DNA from: Euborellia annulipes
Lineage: Eukaryota > Arthropoda > Insecta > Dermaptera > Anisolabididae
Direction of reading: 5' to 3'
DNA length: 64,000 nucleotides
Assembly: GCA_023213315.1 (NCBI GenBank)
Contig: JAKCPI010011624.1
Span: forward strand, 62,001 to 126,000
Below, piece by piece: positions 36,501-46,416 of the stretch (position 1 is the stretch's first letter; each line of letters starts with the position of its first letter). The notes under the pieces were generated by a model. That model worked only from the letters and a program-made list of their open reading frames with translations, was not told the origin of the DNA and searched no databases. Both the position numbers and the translations under genes were made by a program.

Positions 36501-37095
36501 GAGTTGCTATACAACTCGGGTTCAAATCCCACTTGCCATGAAAATTTTCAAACATTGCCAATCAAACCACTTTGTAAATATTCTACGGCAACTAAAAAAA
36601 AATTATTTGTCTCAATGTTAAATGTTTTAACAGCATCAGTATTATCACATTGTGAAATTTCTGATCGAGCAATTCAAATCCAATTTTTTATATATACTGG
36701 GTCGACTTCACGGGATTTTTATAGACAGGTTGGGATTTAACCGTATAGCCCGGGACTTTCCCGCTCAAATCGTGCTGTCTGGCAACTCTACCTTGTATTT
36801 ATTTTGTTTATTTCTTACAAGCATCATCTCCTTTTAGGCCCAAAGAGCGAAGACTGAATATCTAAGAGAAAGGTTGTTGTTCGAGAAGGAAACCGAAGAA
36901 AAGAGATTAAAGGTAGAAGATGAAAAGATTTCAATAGAACGGGAAAAGATTAATTTTGAGAAAGAAAAGTTTAAGGAAGAGAATAGATTAAGGGAACTGG
37001 AGATAAAGAATAATTTTGAATTACAAAAGATGAAAATAGAAAAAGAAATGGCATTAAAAGAAAAGGAGTTAGAATTAAAATACAAAAACGTATAA
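33577..37095 (+). CDS. Myb/SANT-like DNA-binding domain protein with C-terminal coiled coil
   Basis: I do not recognise a named orthologue. Exons: 33577-33687, 33971-34154, 35199-35488, 36838-37095; GT-AG borders and phases agree, giving 280 residues. Residues about 13-105 look like a Myb/SANT-like (trihelix-type) domain: RWQEADKDLLLKLI near the start, DWAAMRDKLRNLRRKYSAA in the middle, then CPDFDALDNIF, which corresponds to the usual closing hydrophobic block. Residues about 110-190 are acidic and Ser/Thr-rich (ESLGEEDLECLIEE). The last 85 residues are a highly charged Lys/Glu coiled coil (EREKINFEKEKFKEENR). This layout is common in arthropod nuclear proteins, some derived from transposons, so either a host regulator or a domesticated gene is possible. 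Introns 2 and 3 are filled with mobile elements. It may lie inside the BTBD7 5' transcript on the opposite strand. Confidence 0.75.
33745..33900 (-). mobile_element. tRNA-derived SINE, reverse, in intron 1 of the Myb/SANT-like gene
   Basis: The plus strand shows GGGGTCCAGGCATTCTTATT, the stem AAGCCATTTGGTATCCAAAT, then GGATCCGAAGCCGCGAACCC and GCTAACACTTAGACCAAGCC, the inverted B- and A-box regions of the head. Confidence 0.75.
34430..34918. repeat. Palindrome with internal tandem duplication, intron 2 of the Myb/SANT-like gene
   Basis: The arms share TATAATTAAAAATTCCCCTA, a hammerhead-like GAACGGCTGC ... GCAGTCGAAACGTT, and GGCACGTAACGGTCATGACA. The centre has a tandem duplication of a block of about 100 bp (TATACACGACAAGACGTCGT). 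ATTATTATTA / TAATAATAA flank it. Confidence 0.85.
35551..35836. mobile_element. hAT-like MITE in intron 3 of the Myb/SANT-like gene
   Basis: CAGTGGCGTAGCGAG and CTCGCTACGCCACTG form perfect inverted ends. The flanks GTCTAGAG and GTCTAGTG match at 7 of 8 positions. Confidence 0.8.
35925..36400 (+). repeat. Fullest copy of repeat R1
   Basis: It starts TTTTTACTTTCTCTTACCCT. It contains TGTCAAAAATTCGATGTCGA, GGGTCCCGCAAACTGGTCTG, AAAAAGTACTAGTACTTTAC, GATTTTGTTTAAAATTCATA and ATGCTCTTTGAAATGTACAT, ending near CTCCATAGGAAAGATTT. No coding frame; low-complexity frames here are not genes. Confidence 0.75.
36450..36560 (+). mobile_element. tRNA-like SINE head (family S3)
   Basis: GCTCGAGGCTAATCGGATAAG (A-box region), then GAATCTAGAGTTGC and CTCGGGTTCAAATCCCACTT (B-box). 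It has the long variable arm of Ser/Leu-type tRNAs. It lies in intron 3 of the Myb/SANT-like gene. Confidence 0.65.
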
Positions 37096-37661
37096 CCATA
37101 TTTATAACATTATAAATTAAATAAGTATTTATATCTTATTATGTTTATAAAATTAAATCCATTCGTTTCTTTATCCTTATTCCACTCTCAAATCATTCCA
37201 CAAAAATCTTCCTGCTCTTACTGCAATGTCATCATCTAAATCTCTAAAATTTTGAAAATGATTAATAATTGCTAGTCAAATAACATGTCGCTTCCAAGCG
37301 TTTTAATTATAAGGGCCGTAATGTGGTGAATTGAGGTGAAATCCACTGAGGAAGGAGTGCCGATAGGTCTCCGAAATATCTGGAAATATTGCCTTGCTAA
37401 CGAATTAAAAACAATTGCTGAAAATATAGCGTTTTTTTTCTCTTTAATTTATGTTTACCTTAAATTTTCCGAAAAATATCGAAAATTTTCTCTCTTCTCT
37501 TACTTTTTTCACTCACATAAACACTAAATAAAAAATAAACACCAAAAAAGATATCTTCATCTACTACAACAAAAAGTGTATGTAGTAAATGAAATTAATA
37601 AAAAAAGAACAGCAAGAAGGTTTTAAATAATTAATTAACCCTTGCTTGCCGAATACAAATT

Positions 37662-37665
37662 ATAG

Positions 37666-37697
<32 letters not shown>

Positions 37698-38460
37698 ATA
37701 TATATATATATATATATACCAGGGTATATTTTTTTAAACCGTAAACCGGGAGTCTGAGGAAATCATATCAGTGAGAGGGAACATGATTTTTTGGATTACT
37801 AGCAAGCGAGTGCGGGGGCTAACCTGGAAGAGATCCTACCAGGCCTAACACAAAATACGAATACGATAGAGAGAGTATTTGTAACCCCGTCCCCACCATC
37901 AGATCGGTGGAGCCCTCGGGTTTCTAGCCTCAAGGATTGTAATTTGGAGCCTCCAGGCTATTCCTGGAGAAACGGCAACCCTTCCCTGACTCGCTTCACT
38001 CATAGAGCCACCTCAAACCCACCCTCAAAGATACAAAAATATATTAGACACCCGAGTGCGTCAACAAAAGACCTATTTTCGCAAAACACAAGAACACTTG
38101 AGGCTTCGAACTTTCAATCAGATCTGGCCGCATCTCTTTATGAATCGTTCACGGAATAAATCAACGAGAATATCTTTCATTTTAGTTCCCCGTATGGATC
38201 CTGAATTAAAAGAACAAATCAAGGCATCCTAACAAAACGAACTAACTAAAAGATTAGAGTGGGCACCTGAAGCTAACAAAATCAAAAACGACGACGAATA
38301 TCCAACAAAGGCCTAAAATGAAAGTATTCTCGTTGATTTCTCCATTATTAGATTCACGAAAAGTAGCTACAGATTCATAAAAAATCCTTCTCGTTGGCTC
38401 GTTGGCATGGTGCACCCTCCTCCCTCTATATTTAAATCTTTAAACTACATTTAAGGTGTG
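37662..38460 (+). other. (TA)n followed by a decayed, possibly coding, mobile-element fragment
   Basis: After TA tracts at 37666-37718 comes about 700 bp of markedly higher GC. A 71-codon frame at 37944-38159 (SWRNGNPSLTRFTHRATSNP) is followed, after stops, by MDPELKEQIKAS and EWAPEANKIKNDDEYP. The disabled frames suggest a retroelement or transposon remnant. No domain was recognised. Confidence 0.4.
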
Positions 38461-38798
38461 AAAATAAATTTTCTAAATTATAAATATCAAAAAGTGAATA
38501 CAATTAAAATTTGTATTCGTTTAGCAATCATATCTTAAGCCCTGGGCATTAAGAAGATGATAATGAAATCCCGCGGCGGAAGAGGCTCAGTCTCTCTCTC
38601 TGTGTCAGCTGAAAAGAATAACATCCACAAAAGCTAATCTAATCTACCCCCTTTAATATTCTTGCACCATGCATAATATACCTTTGTTCTGTTGACCCTC
38701 AGGAATCTGTAACAAAAAAGAAAAAAAAGAAATTAAAAATCAGATCATTTATATATTTTTGGATTTATAAGGGTATGTTTAGAGTATAAAATATTCAC

Positions 38799-38921
38799 CT
38801 CCTGAGGGGTTGACGATCGCTCGAAGCTGCTTGCCTGCCACTCGTAGAGCTGATCCAGTTGATGCCATGGCCGGTTCCACTAGATGAACACTGAACACAA
38901 TTGTACTGGAGAAACATAAAC
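38799..38921 (-). other. Candidate internal 5' exon of BTBD7
   Basis: A 123-bp block of higher GC between a good acceptor (TTTTGCAG) and donor (GAG/GTGAAT) on the minus strand. Joined to 40269-40391 upstream and to the BTBD7 exon ending at 30850, one frame stays open throughout. It could be 5'UTR or a short N-terminal extension. A shorter ATG frame (MASTGSALRVAGKQLRAIV) is also present, and an acceptor at 38707-38708 offers another partner exon. No homology recognised. Confidence 0.4.
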
Positions 38922-39154
38922 CTGCAAAAGAGAAAATGCTTAAGGTGCGCGTCTCGGCGTGCTAATTTTGGGCTTTCCGCGGCCCCAATTTTGAAGCTTC
39001 GACCTCAATTTTTTTTTATATAAAAAAATTTTTATATACTACAACTTAAGCCCTTTTTTTTTTTTTTTAAAAAAAATTTTTTTTTTTTTTTAATTAATAA
39101 ATTAAATATATTTTTTAAAAAAGAAGGTAAAAGTGTATAATATAGTGATTATTG

Positions 39155-39265
39155 TTTTAAAATAATTTTTTTTTTTTTTTTTTTTTTTTGGGGAAGTGGG
39201 AAGGAAGGGGGGTTGGGGGGGTGGGGGTGCGGCGGGTGGGGGGTGGTGGTGGTGGGGGGGGCTTA
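39155..39265. repeat. Poly(T) to G-rich tract
   Basis: A long T run switches to about 90 bases that are mostly G, with (GGT)n and many G runs of three or more. This is G-quadruplex-prone or a low-quality assembly stretch. Confidence 0.6.
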
Positions 39266-39439
39266 AGAATCTATCCTTTAGAGATCTACATTGACTTTTG
39301 TTTTCCTGTGATAACTACGAGTTATCAGGAATATACAGGTATGTCATAATTAATAACTTGCACCGGGGTGTTTAACAAATACACTTCAAAATAAAGAAAA
39401 TTTTATTACGAAAACCGGAAAACCTGTGCTGAATCCCGG

Positions 39440-40135
39440 TTGCCGCGGTTACTTTACTGATGAACTTTTTGGTTTTTTTTTCTTCGATTTTCTGAAAATT
39501 TTCTCTAACGATTTTGATTAAACTTCAAAAATCATTTATTTTTTAGGCTCTCTTTAAAATGTATATTCTCATTTTGGGGTTGAAGACCACTTTACTCTTG
39601 TACTTCATAGGAAAGATAGGAGAAATGGTTGCCACGGTACACAAGTCTCGGTTACCGAAGGTAAGAGAAAGTTGTGTTCTGAGCTTGTCACATTAGTTTT
39701 TTGTGTCGACATATATATATGCTTATATAAGTTTCCGGCAGTACGGTACATTCGAATTTAAGATGTAAAATTTACAAGTATAGGAAAATATATTTTGTTA
39801 CGGTGGCAAACATTTCTTCTATCTTTCCTATGAAGTACAAGAGTATGTATGTAATTTGATAAGGACATTAACTTTGGAAGATTTACTTTTATAAATATGT
39901 TTGTATATAGACTTCTAGGGCTGAATGGGGCAACCTGACAGCCGGCAAAATAAAATAAAAGTACAAGAGTAAAATGGTCTTCAAAAAGTTTCAAACCCAA
40001 AATGAGAATATACATTTTAAAGAGAGCCTAAAAAATAAATGATTTTTGAATTTTAATCAAAATTGTTAGAGGAAATTTTCAGAAAATCGAAAAAAAAAAC
40101 GAAAAAGTTCATCAGTAAAGTAACCGCGGCAACAT
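39440..40135. repeat. Two R1 copies in inverted orientation (fold-back)
   Basis: The left arm, 39447-39620, and right arm, 39956-40133, are inverted R1 blocks sharing GCGGTTACTTTACTGATGAAC and GCTCTCTTTAAAATGTATAT. The spacer holds GGTTACCGAAGGTAAGAGAAAGT, the R1 end. Confidence 0.75.
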
Positions 40136-40268
40136 CCAATAAACAGCTGGGTGCAAATCGACCTCTCTTCGGATTGCCTACCATTTTGCAAATAGGTGCC
40201 TAATAAAAAAACTTTTATTCTAATCCCTAGTTTGATCTTACTTAACTATAAAGTGTAAATGTACTTAC

Positions 40269-40391
40269 CAAAAAGTAGAAATTATAGGAATTCTGGGCCG
40301 GAGTGACACGGCCCTGATGTCCATGTCAATCAAGCCCTCTCTGCAGGCTTTGTCTCAACTTGAGTCGAAAAGACAAGTGCACCAGGTAAAA
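40269..40391 (-). other. Candidate 5' exon of BTBD7
   Basis: A 123-bp block on the minus strand between an acceptor (TTTTTTCTAG) and a strong donor (TTTTTG/GTAAGTAC), less AT-rich than its surroundings. It contains an ATG (MDIRAVSLRPRIPI) whose frame continues into 38799-38921. More likely 5'UTR than coding. Confidence 0.4.
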
Positions 40392-40864
40392 CTAGAAAAA
40401 AAAGAAAAGAGAATTTGGGAAAAAAAACACATACATAGTAAATATTTTTTTGAATATTTTACATAATTGGGACAAAAAGCTCTATCTATATCCACTGCTT
40501 TCCAATAGGAAAATACTCCAATTTTCAAAAATATTTTTAGCCTCCTAATTTGGAAATTTTCCTGGGGTGTCCATAATGTCCTCTAAAAGGGTGTAAAAAA
40601 ATTTTCATTCAAATTATTTTATTATTGATAACAACTGAAAGTCTAAACTCCAAAATATTGATTTGAAATCTCAATGTGTGTGTGTGTGTGTGTTTTTTTT
40701 TGTGATTGAGTTAATATATTGTATCTTGTATTATTTAACGTTTAATTAAATATATTTATATTATTCATTCTAGTCCCTTATCCCCACTAATTAATTTGTG
40801 AAACAAATGAATTTGTTTATATTTACCCTTTTTTTAATGACACCTGTATGATTTTGTTTTTTCT

Positions 40865-41130
40865 TTTATTATTAAAAACATTCACACTTTTTTCTCATTC
40901 ACACTCACACTCACACACACATTCACACTGTCTTTTCGGCAGCTCAGGCCATATAAGACATTTACGATAACCGTTATTTATGAATTTATTTATATTAGGG
41001 TCCAGGCATTTTTATTTAAGCCATCTGGTATCCAGATGGCTTAAATAAAATCATCGGACTGCCTGGGGTCCGAACCCGCGACGTTTGGTATATGAGGTTA
41101 GCACGCTAACCTCTACACCACGCCCCGTGG
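40865..41130 (-). mobile_element. tRNA-derived SINE, full reverse copy
   Basis: In plus-strand order: CACACTCACACTCACACACA, TCTTTTCGGCAGCTCAGGCC, GGGTCCAGGCATTTTTATTT, the stem AAGCCATCTGGTATCCAGAT, then GGGTCCGAACCCGCGACG and GCACGCTAACCTCTACACCA, the inverted tRNA-like head. Confidence 0.8.
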
Positions 41131-41149
41131 GCATGATTTTGTTTTGATT

Positions 41150-41505
41150 TTTTATCAAAATTAACGAAAATTTTCTATTTCTTCTTTGATTATTTCAAAA
41201 ACTATTCAGTTTTCGAAAAAATGTCAAAGAATAAAAACTTTTTAAAATAGAGTATTTTATTATAAGCTATAACAAAAAATTGAAAATTTCAAAATTTTTG
41301 AAAAAACTTTTTAAGTAAAGTACTACTTCCAAGTGACTTATTTACTCCAAAAGTTGATAGAAATCTACAATTTTAGTGTAAGGAGCATATACCAAATTTC
41401 ATCGATCTAGCTGCTTTGGTTTTTTAGCAATCGTGATCACACACACACCCAGACGTAATTCCAAAAGAATATACGAGAAAGTCTCGGGGAAGTCAATCCC
41501 CATAT
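41150..41505 (-). repeat. Dispersed repeat R2
   Basis: Reverse copy of 2815-3135, ending with GAAGTCAATCCCC. Confidence 0.7.
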
Positions 41506-42239
41506 TTTCTTGTTAATCTCTAGAACAGAATCCCAAGGCCATCAGTGGGCTAGTTCTCTCTTGACATTAGCTCAACGCTCCCGAACTGAAGCCGAGAATT
41601 CCCTGGTTGTTTTAATTTTTTTAATTGAAGGAAACCGAACTGCATACCAAGGACCGAAACAATTAGGTCGAGACCCCTGCAAGTTGTTTAAACTTGTCCC
41701 CGGATTCTATACTAGATATTAGCCAAATTCATAAATTATTTTGATAAATCCATTCTCACCTCTTTCAAATTAGAAAATCATCTTTTATTTTAAATATAAT
41801 AAAAATTGATTTTTTCTAAAAAAATATACATACATAAGGATGTCAGTATTATAAATATTCGTTTAATAATTTTAAAAAGAGAAAAAGATGAATATTATCT
41901 GATTCCAAATTGTTTTTTTGTATTTACTATTAAATAAAAGGAAAAAATATTTAGAATTACAGATGCATCACATAAGACTTACTATGAATTAATAAAACAT
42001 GATATCAAATTATATCCCAGTTAATATAATGTTAATTAAAACAAGTGGAAAATGCATTTTATTAAAATTTGGCTATTAATTTATCTGTGATTTGTAAGAT
42101 CTGTCAGACTGATTTTGCTTAAAATAATTAACTCACAATTAAGAAAATAATTAGAGAAATTAAAATAATTAATAAAATACAATTACATAATAAAATCATG
42201 CGGAAGGGATTAATTTTCAAAAGAAATAATTAAACTTAC

Positions 42240-42335
42240 ATTTACAAAATGTGATGACAGCTGAATTTAGGCGGTAAACGTGTTAGACAGGCGCAAATCG
42301 ACAGGTCAGAGAAGCTGTCAAATGGACAACCAACT
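42240..42335 (-). other. Candidate first (non-coding) exon of BTBD7
   Basis: On the minus strand a less AT-rich block (GACCTGTCGATTTGCGCC) ends at a consensus donor (AAAT/GTAAGTTT, donor at 42238-42239). It could be a transcription start region, but nothing proves linkage to BTBD7. Confidence 0.25.
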
Positions 42336-42576
42336 CTTTGATCATAAAAAACTAAAATTGTATAAAATATATTATTTTAACTTTAAAAAATAATTTAGAA
42401 TAAAGTTTTATATACATTTTTATTTTACTTTTCGTATTTTTCTTTTTTCAAAGCAATAAAATATTATTTTAAAAACAAAATTGTTGCTTCTCCAGATTCG
42501 TTCTCCAACTCCAGCCAGCGTAATTGGTTAAAATTGTGGCCTTCATGTCAACATGAATAAAAAAAAGTTATTTAAA

Positions 42577-44143
42577 AATTCCCTAAACATAGGGTGACCA
42601 AAATTTATATTTCACAAATCCTTTCTCTCGTTTAAATGACAGATAAATGAAATTAAAATTTAGCATTACAAATAAAAGGAAATTGAAAATATGATTTTTA
42701 AAAAAAAGGGCAGGAGGTGGATTTGAACTCGCGAAGTTTGGTTACGTGAGAATGGAAAAAAATATAGATTGCATGAGGACGATTTAACCACTTGAGCCAC
42801 GCTTTGAATAATTATTTTTGGAAAAAATTAGCCATATAAGAAACATGAAATAAATGAAGTATTAAAAAAATTTTAATATTCCACATATGATATATCATTT
42901 TTCTTTACTTTTAATGCGGATTAATAATTTATAATAAAAATATCAATAGCATGCCTAGTTTTCAAATAATTCAATCGGCAAACGTCAGATTGTTTATGCC
43001 TTAATGTAATTAAACCAAAAACTCTATCTAACATATGATACATGTCATTAATTCTTGAATTCTCCCTGATTCCAGAGAACTAAAGCCCTTTTAATTATAT
43101 GATCTAATTTGGGAGTTATTGGCGATCAAAGTTAAGCTTATTTTCGTCCTTAATGACATCAACACTCAATATTCTATATTTATCGAAAAAACTTATTTAG
43201 CATTGTCTGATTAAAACCAAATTTTTACCAGAGATTTATAATTAAAAAATGAGTTTTTTTCTAAAGTTTCATTGAGATTGGTAAAGAAATAAATAAAATA
43301 TTGGCTATTTTGTAAATTAAGTTTTAGAATTCGGGATCCCGAATGGGTAAAGAGAGCGCTCTGTGAACCGGGTCTAGGCTTCCATCTGAGATCCCAAATT
43401 TTAAAACTCAATTTACAAAATAGTCAATATTTTATTTATTTCTTTACCAATCTCAATGAAACTTTAGAAAAATACTCATTTTTTAATTATAAATCTCTGG
43501 TAAAAATTTGGTTTTAATCAGACAATGCTAAATAAACTTTTTCGATAATATAGAAAATTGAATGTTGATGGCATTAAGGTCGAAAATAAGCTTAACTTTG
43601 ATCGCCAATAACTCCCAAATTAGATCATATAATAAAAAGGGGTTTAGTTCTCTGGAATCAGGGGGAATTCAAGAATTAATGACATGTATCATATATTAGA
43701 TAGAGTTTTTGGTTTAATTACATTAAGGCATTCACAATGTGACGTTTGACCATTGAATAATTTGAAAACTATGGATGCTATTGAGATTTTAATTTTAAAT
43801 TATTAATCTTTATTAAATGTAATAAAAAATGATATATCATATGTACAAAATTGAAATTTTTTTAAAAAGTCTTTTATTTACTGTTTCTTATATGGTCTAT
43901 ATTTCCTAGTTTTATAAATTCAAAGATAGCTGAATCGTTATAGTGGTCAACACTTTATATTTTTTCCATCCTCGCTTTACCAAACATTGCGAGTTCAAAT
44001 CCACCTCGTGCACTTTTTTTTAAAAATCATATTATCAATTTCCTTTTATTTTTCATTTATTTATCTCTCATTATAACGAGAGAAAGGATATGTGGAATAT
44101 ACATTTTGCTGCTTGTATGCTGCTATGTTTAGAAAATTTTGAC
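42577..44143. mobile_element. Long palindromic element, copy 1 (arms about 0.75 kb), tRNA-like ends
   Basis: The arms mirror each other around an AGCGCT centre near 43356. They share CCCTAAACATAG at the outside, a tRNA-like stretch (left arm, minus strand: GCGTGGCTCAAGTGGTTAAA ... GCGAGTTCAAATCCACCTCC), CATATGATATATCATTTTT, AACTCTATCTAACATATGAT, and CCCAAATTAGATCATATAA on the right. No transposase. The small frames flanking the centre are palindrome shadows. Copy 2 is at 46417-47870. Confidence 0.85.
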
Positions 44144-44865
44144 AATTTTTTTTTTTTTTTTTTATTTGTGTTTGAATCAGGGGGTTTGAATCAGAGTTGG
44201 CAAGTTTTATCCTGCCGATTATAATACACGGTTTTATACATGTATAAAACTATCACGGATAAAACTAGGCCGATGTATAAAACTGTAAAAAATCTGAAAT
44301 AACAGCTTAAAAGCTTTTGTTTCATATTTTTTAATGTTTTAGTGCATTGTTGTTTGCTTTTTATTTAGTGTATAATATAATCTCAATGTGAATAAAATAA
44401 TTCAAAAATTAAATATGGAAACCTAACCTAGAGCTGTCAATTCATTTGTAAGTATATTTATTATTTTCTTTAATTAATATCAGATAATTAAATTTAGTTT
44501 GCTTTTATTTTTTTAGGTTTCTGATAAGGATCTAAACATATGGAAAATTAATTTTAGAATATATATGGCCCGAAAAGTGGAATTTGACAGGTGGTGCAAA
44601 TCTATTATCTCAAGATTTTAAAATATTCAAAAGTGATATTTGTTTTGGTTTCTATAATAAAAAAAGAAGAAAAACCTATACTACTGTTTTTAATTTTATC
44701 TTAATTTGTTCTATCAAGATGCATTTTCATATGGTTAATAAAGAAAAAACAAAATTTGAATTAAAACATTTGGAAAGCATCTTATCTTATTTTTGAATAT
44801 AAAATTATCTAACTTGTAAGTTGAAGAGAAGTTGCTGTTGATGTTATGTAATGGAAGAGAGTAAG

Positions 44866-45073
44866 ACAGGTGCAGCAAATAAAGAGAGCCTTTGAATACC
44901 AAATGCCGAAAAGGAGATGTTTCGCACAAAATTGTATTCGTCCATCCTCAGTCTCTCAGTTCTTAGTATAAGCCTTTAGGACTGAGGATGGACGAATAAA
45001 ATTTTGTCCGAAACGTCTCCTTTTCGGCATTTGGCATCCAAAGGCTCTCTTTATTTGCTGCACCTGTACTTGC
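44866..45073. repeat. Palindrome with hammerhead-like motif
   Basis: The arms start ACAGGTGCAGCAAATAAAGA and end with the inverted GGCTCTCTTTATTTGCTGCA. The right arm reads GGACTGAGGATGGACGAATA ... TTTGTCCGAAACGTCTCC. Confidence 0.85.
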
Positions 45074-45298
45074 TCTCTTCCATTCTATAAAATTATCCAA
45101 AAAAGAATTATTAAATGTCAAAATAATAAGTATGAATATACTGAATCTTAATTACATGCCTAATGTATTAAAAGAATGTATTGCATACACAAACTTTAAA
45201 CAATACCTGTATTAGACTGGTTGTGAAGTGTTTAATAAGTGTAACATAATAAATAAATGCATTGTATATATACATAAAAATATTTTGTTATTTTTAGG

Positions 45299-45555
45299 CT
45301 GAACGCACACCGATCGAGCAAAAACTTTTTCTGACAAAACGTTTTGCCCGAAACTTTTTTCAATGCTTTTCTATCGTCAACGCACGAAGAGACAAAACAT
45401 AATTGGTCATGATTTGACATCATCGAACAAAATGCTTTGTCCGAAATCGTTTTTGCTCCATCTCTGTGCGTTGGCATCGAACAAAATGTTTTCCTCTTGG
45501 GCAAAACATTTTGATCGAAAACGCTTTTGCTCGATCGGCTTGGCTTACGTTCACT
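45299..45555. mobile_element. MITE with CCGATCGAGCAAAA inverted ends
   Basis: GAACGCACACCGATCGAGCA at the left and TTTTGCTCGATCGGCTTGGC at the right are inverted. The interior has repeated (G/T)CGAACAAAATG(C/T)TTT units. Confidence 0.7.
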
Positions 45556-46006
45556 CTTACTCATTTATTCCTAAGATAATAACAATTTCCTGTGTTTTAA
45601 TCTTTTTGGACCCAATCATTTGATATTTATATTTTTTTAGAAAAAACTTTATAAAAATTATTTAAAAAGGTAAATTTTAGAATTTTGAAGTTTAGGCTTT
45701 CACAGTTGTTATCATTAGTAAAAGAATTTGATTTTCGGTTTAACTGTGGCTTATTTGTAACAATTGAAATTCCCTGGCAGCCCCTGTGACAAGCGTCTAA
45801 CTTGCGTCCCCCATAATCCAGTGTTTCCTAATCTTTTTTTTGGCCAAGTTCCTCATTAATGATATATCATTAATCTGTGATGGGATAATACCCTGTTCAT
45901 TTGCTCCTCCAGATTCGTTCTCCAACTCCAGCCAGCGTAATTGGTTAAAATTGTGGCCTTCATGCCAACATGAATAAAAAAAGTTATTTAAAAATTTGTC
46001 AAAATT

Positions 46007-46410
46007 AGGGTCCGACCGAAACAAGATTTTCAGCCGAAACCGAAACCGAATATTCGGCCTCAACCTTAGTTTCGGCCGAAACCGTAACCGAAACCGAAAC
46101 TTGTATTTCCTATAAAAAATTTTTTTCATTTTATCTTTTTTTTTTTTGAATTTTTTTTTCCCTTCGGTGAAAATCATTTTACCTTTTTTTTAGGGAGACT
46201 AAATTTTTTTTCTCCCTCAAGTGCCATTATTTGACCTTTTTTTTTTTTTTGCATGCGAGTCTCATCCTATTTTTTCAGACTCTGGTTTTCTGGTTTCGGC
46301 CGGCCGAAAGGTTCGGCTACTTTTTGGCCGAAACCGAAACTACGGCCGAAACCATGATTTTTGGCCGAAACTGGCCGAAAACCGAAACCGAATATTCGGT
46401 CGGTTCCTAG
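46007..46410. mobile_element. hAT MITE inserted into the left flank of palindrome copy 2
   Basis: TCAAAATT occurs at 45999-46006 and 46411-46418 as target duplication. The inverted ends are AGGGTCCGACCGAA and TTCGGTCGGTTCCT. The interior is full of CCGAAACCGAAACCGAA blocks, a known hAT subterminal pattern. The empty site is visible at copy 1 (42571-42600). Confidence 0.85.
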
Positions 46411-46416
46411 TCAAAA

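Noticed and set aside
36834..37085. 83-codon open frame on the minus strand rich in Ser, Phe and Asn
   Set aside because: It is the exact antisense of the Lys/Glu coiled-coil exon of the Myb/SANT-like gene; the composition explains it.
42710..42805. Possible functional tRNA gene (Ser/Leu-like boxes), also at 46545-46640 and 47770-47865
   Set aside because: No complete cloverleaf with paired acceptor ends was found, the copies lie in repeated palindrome arms, and they differ from each other; they are tRNA-derived repeat segments.
43211..43411. 66-codon frame, repeated at 47159-47359
   Set aside because: It spans the centre of the palindromic element, so its repetition follows from the repeat; the sequence is not protein-like.
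44584..44796. Open frame of 70 codons after a poly-pyrimidine acceptor-like site
   Set aside because: No conserved motif, AT-driven composition, and no convincing upstream exon with a start codon.
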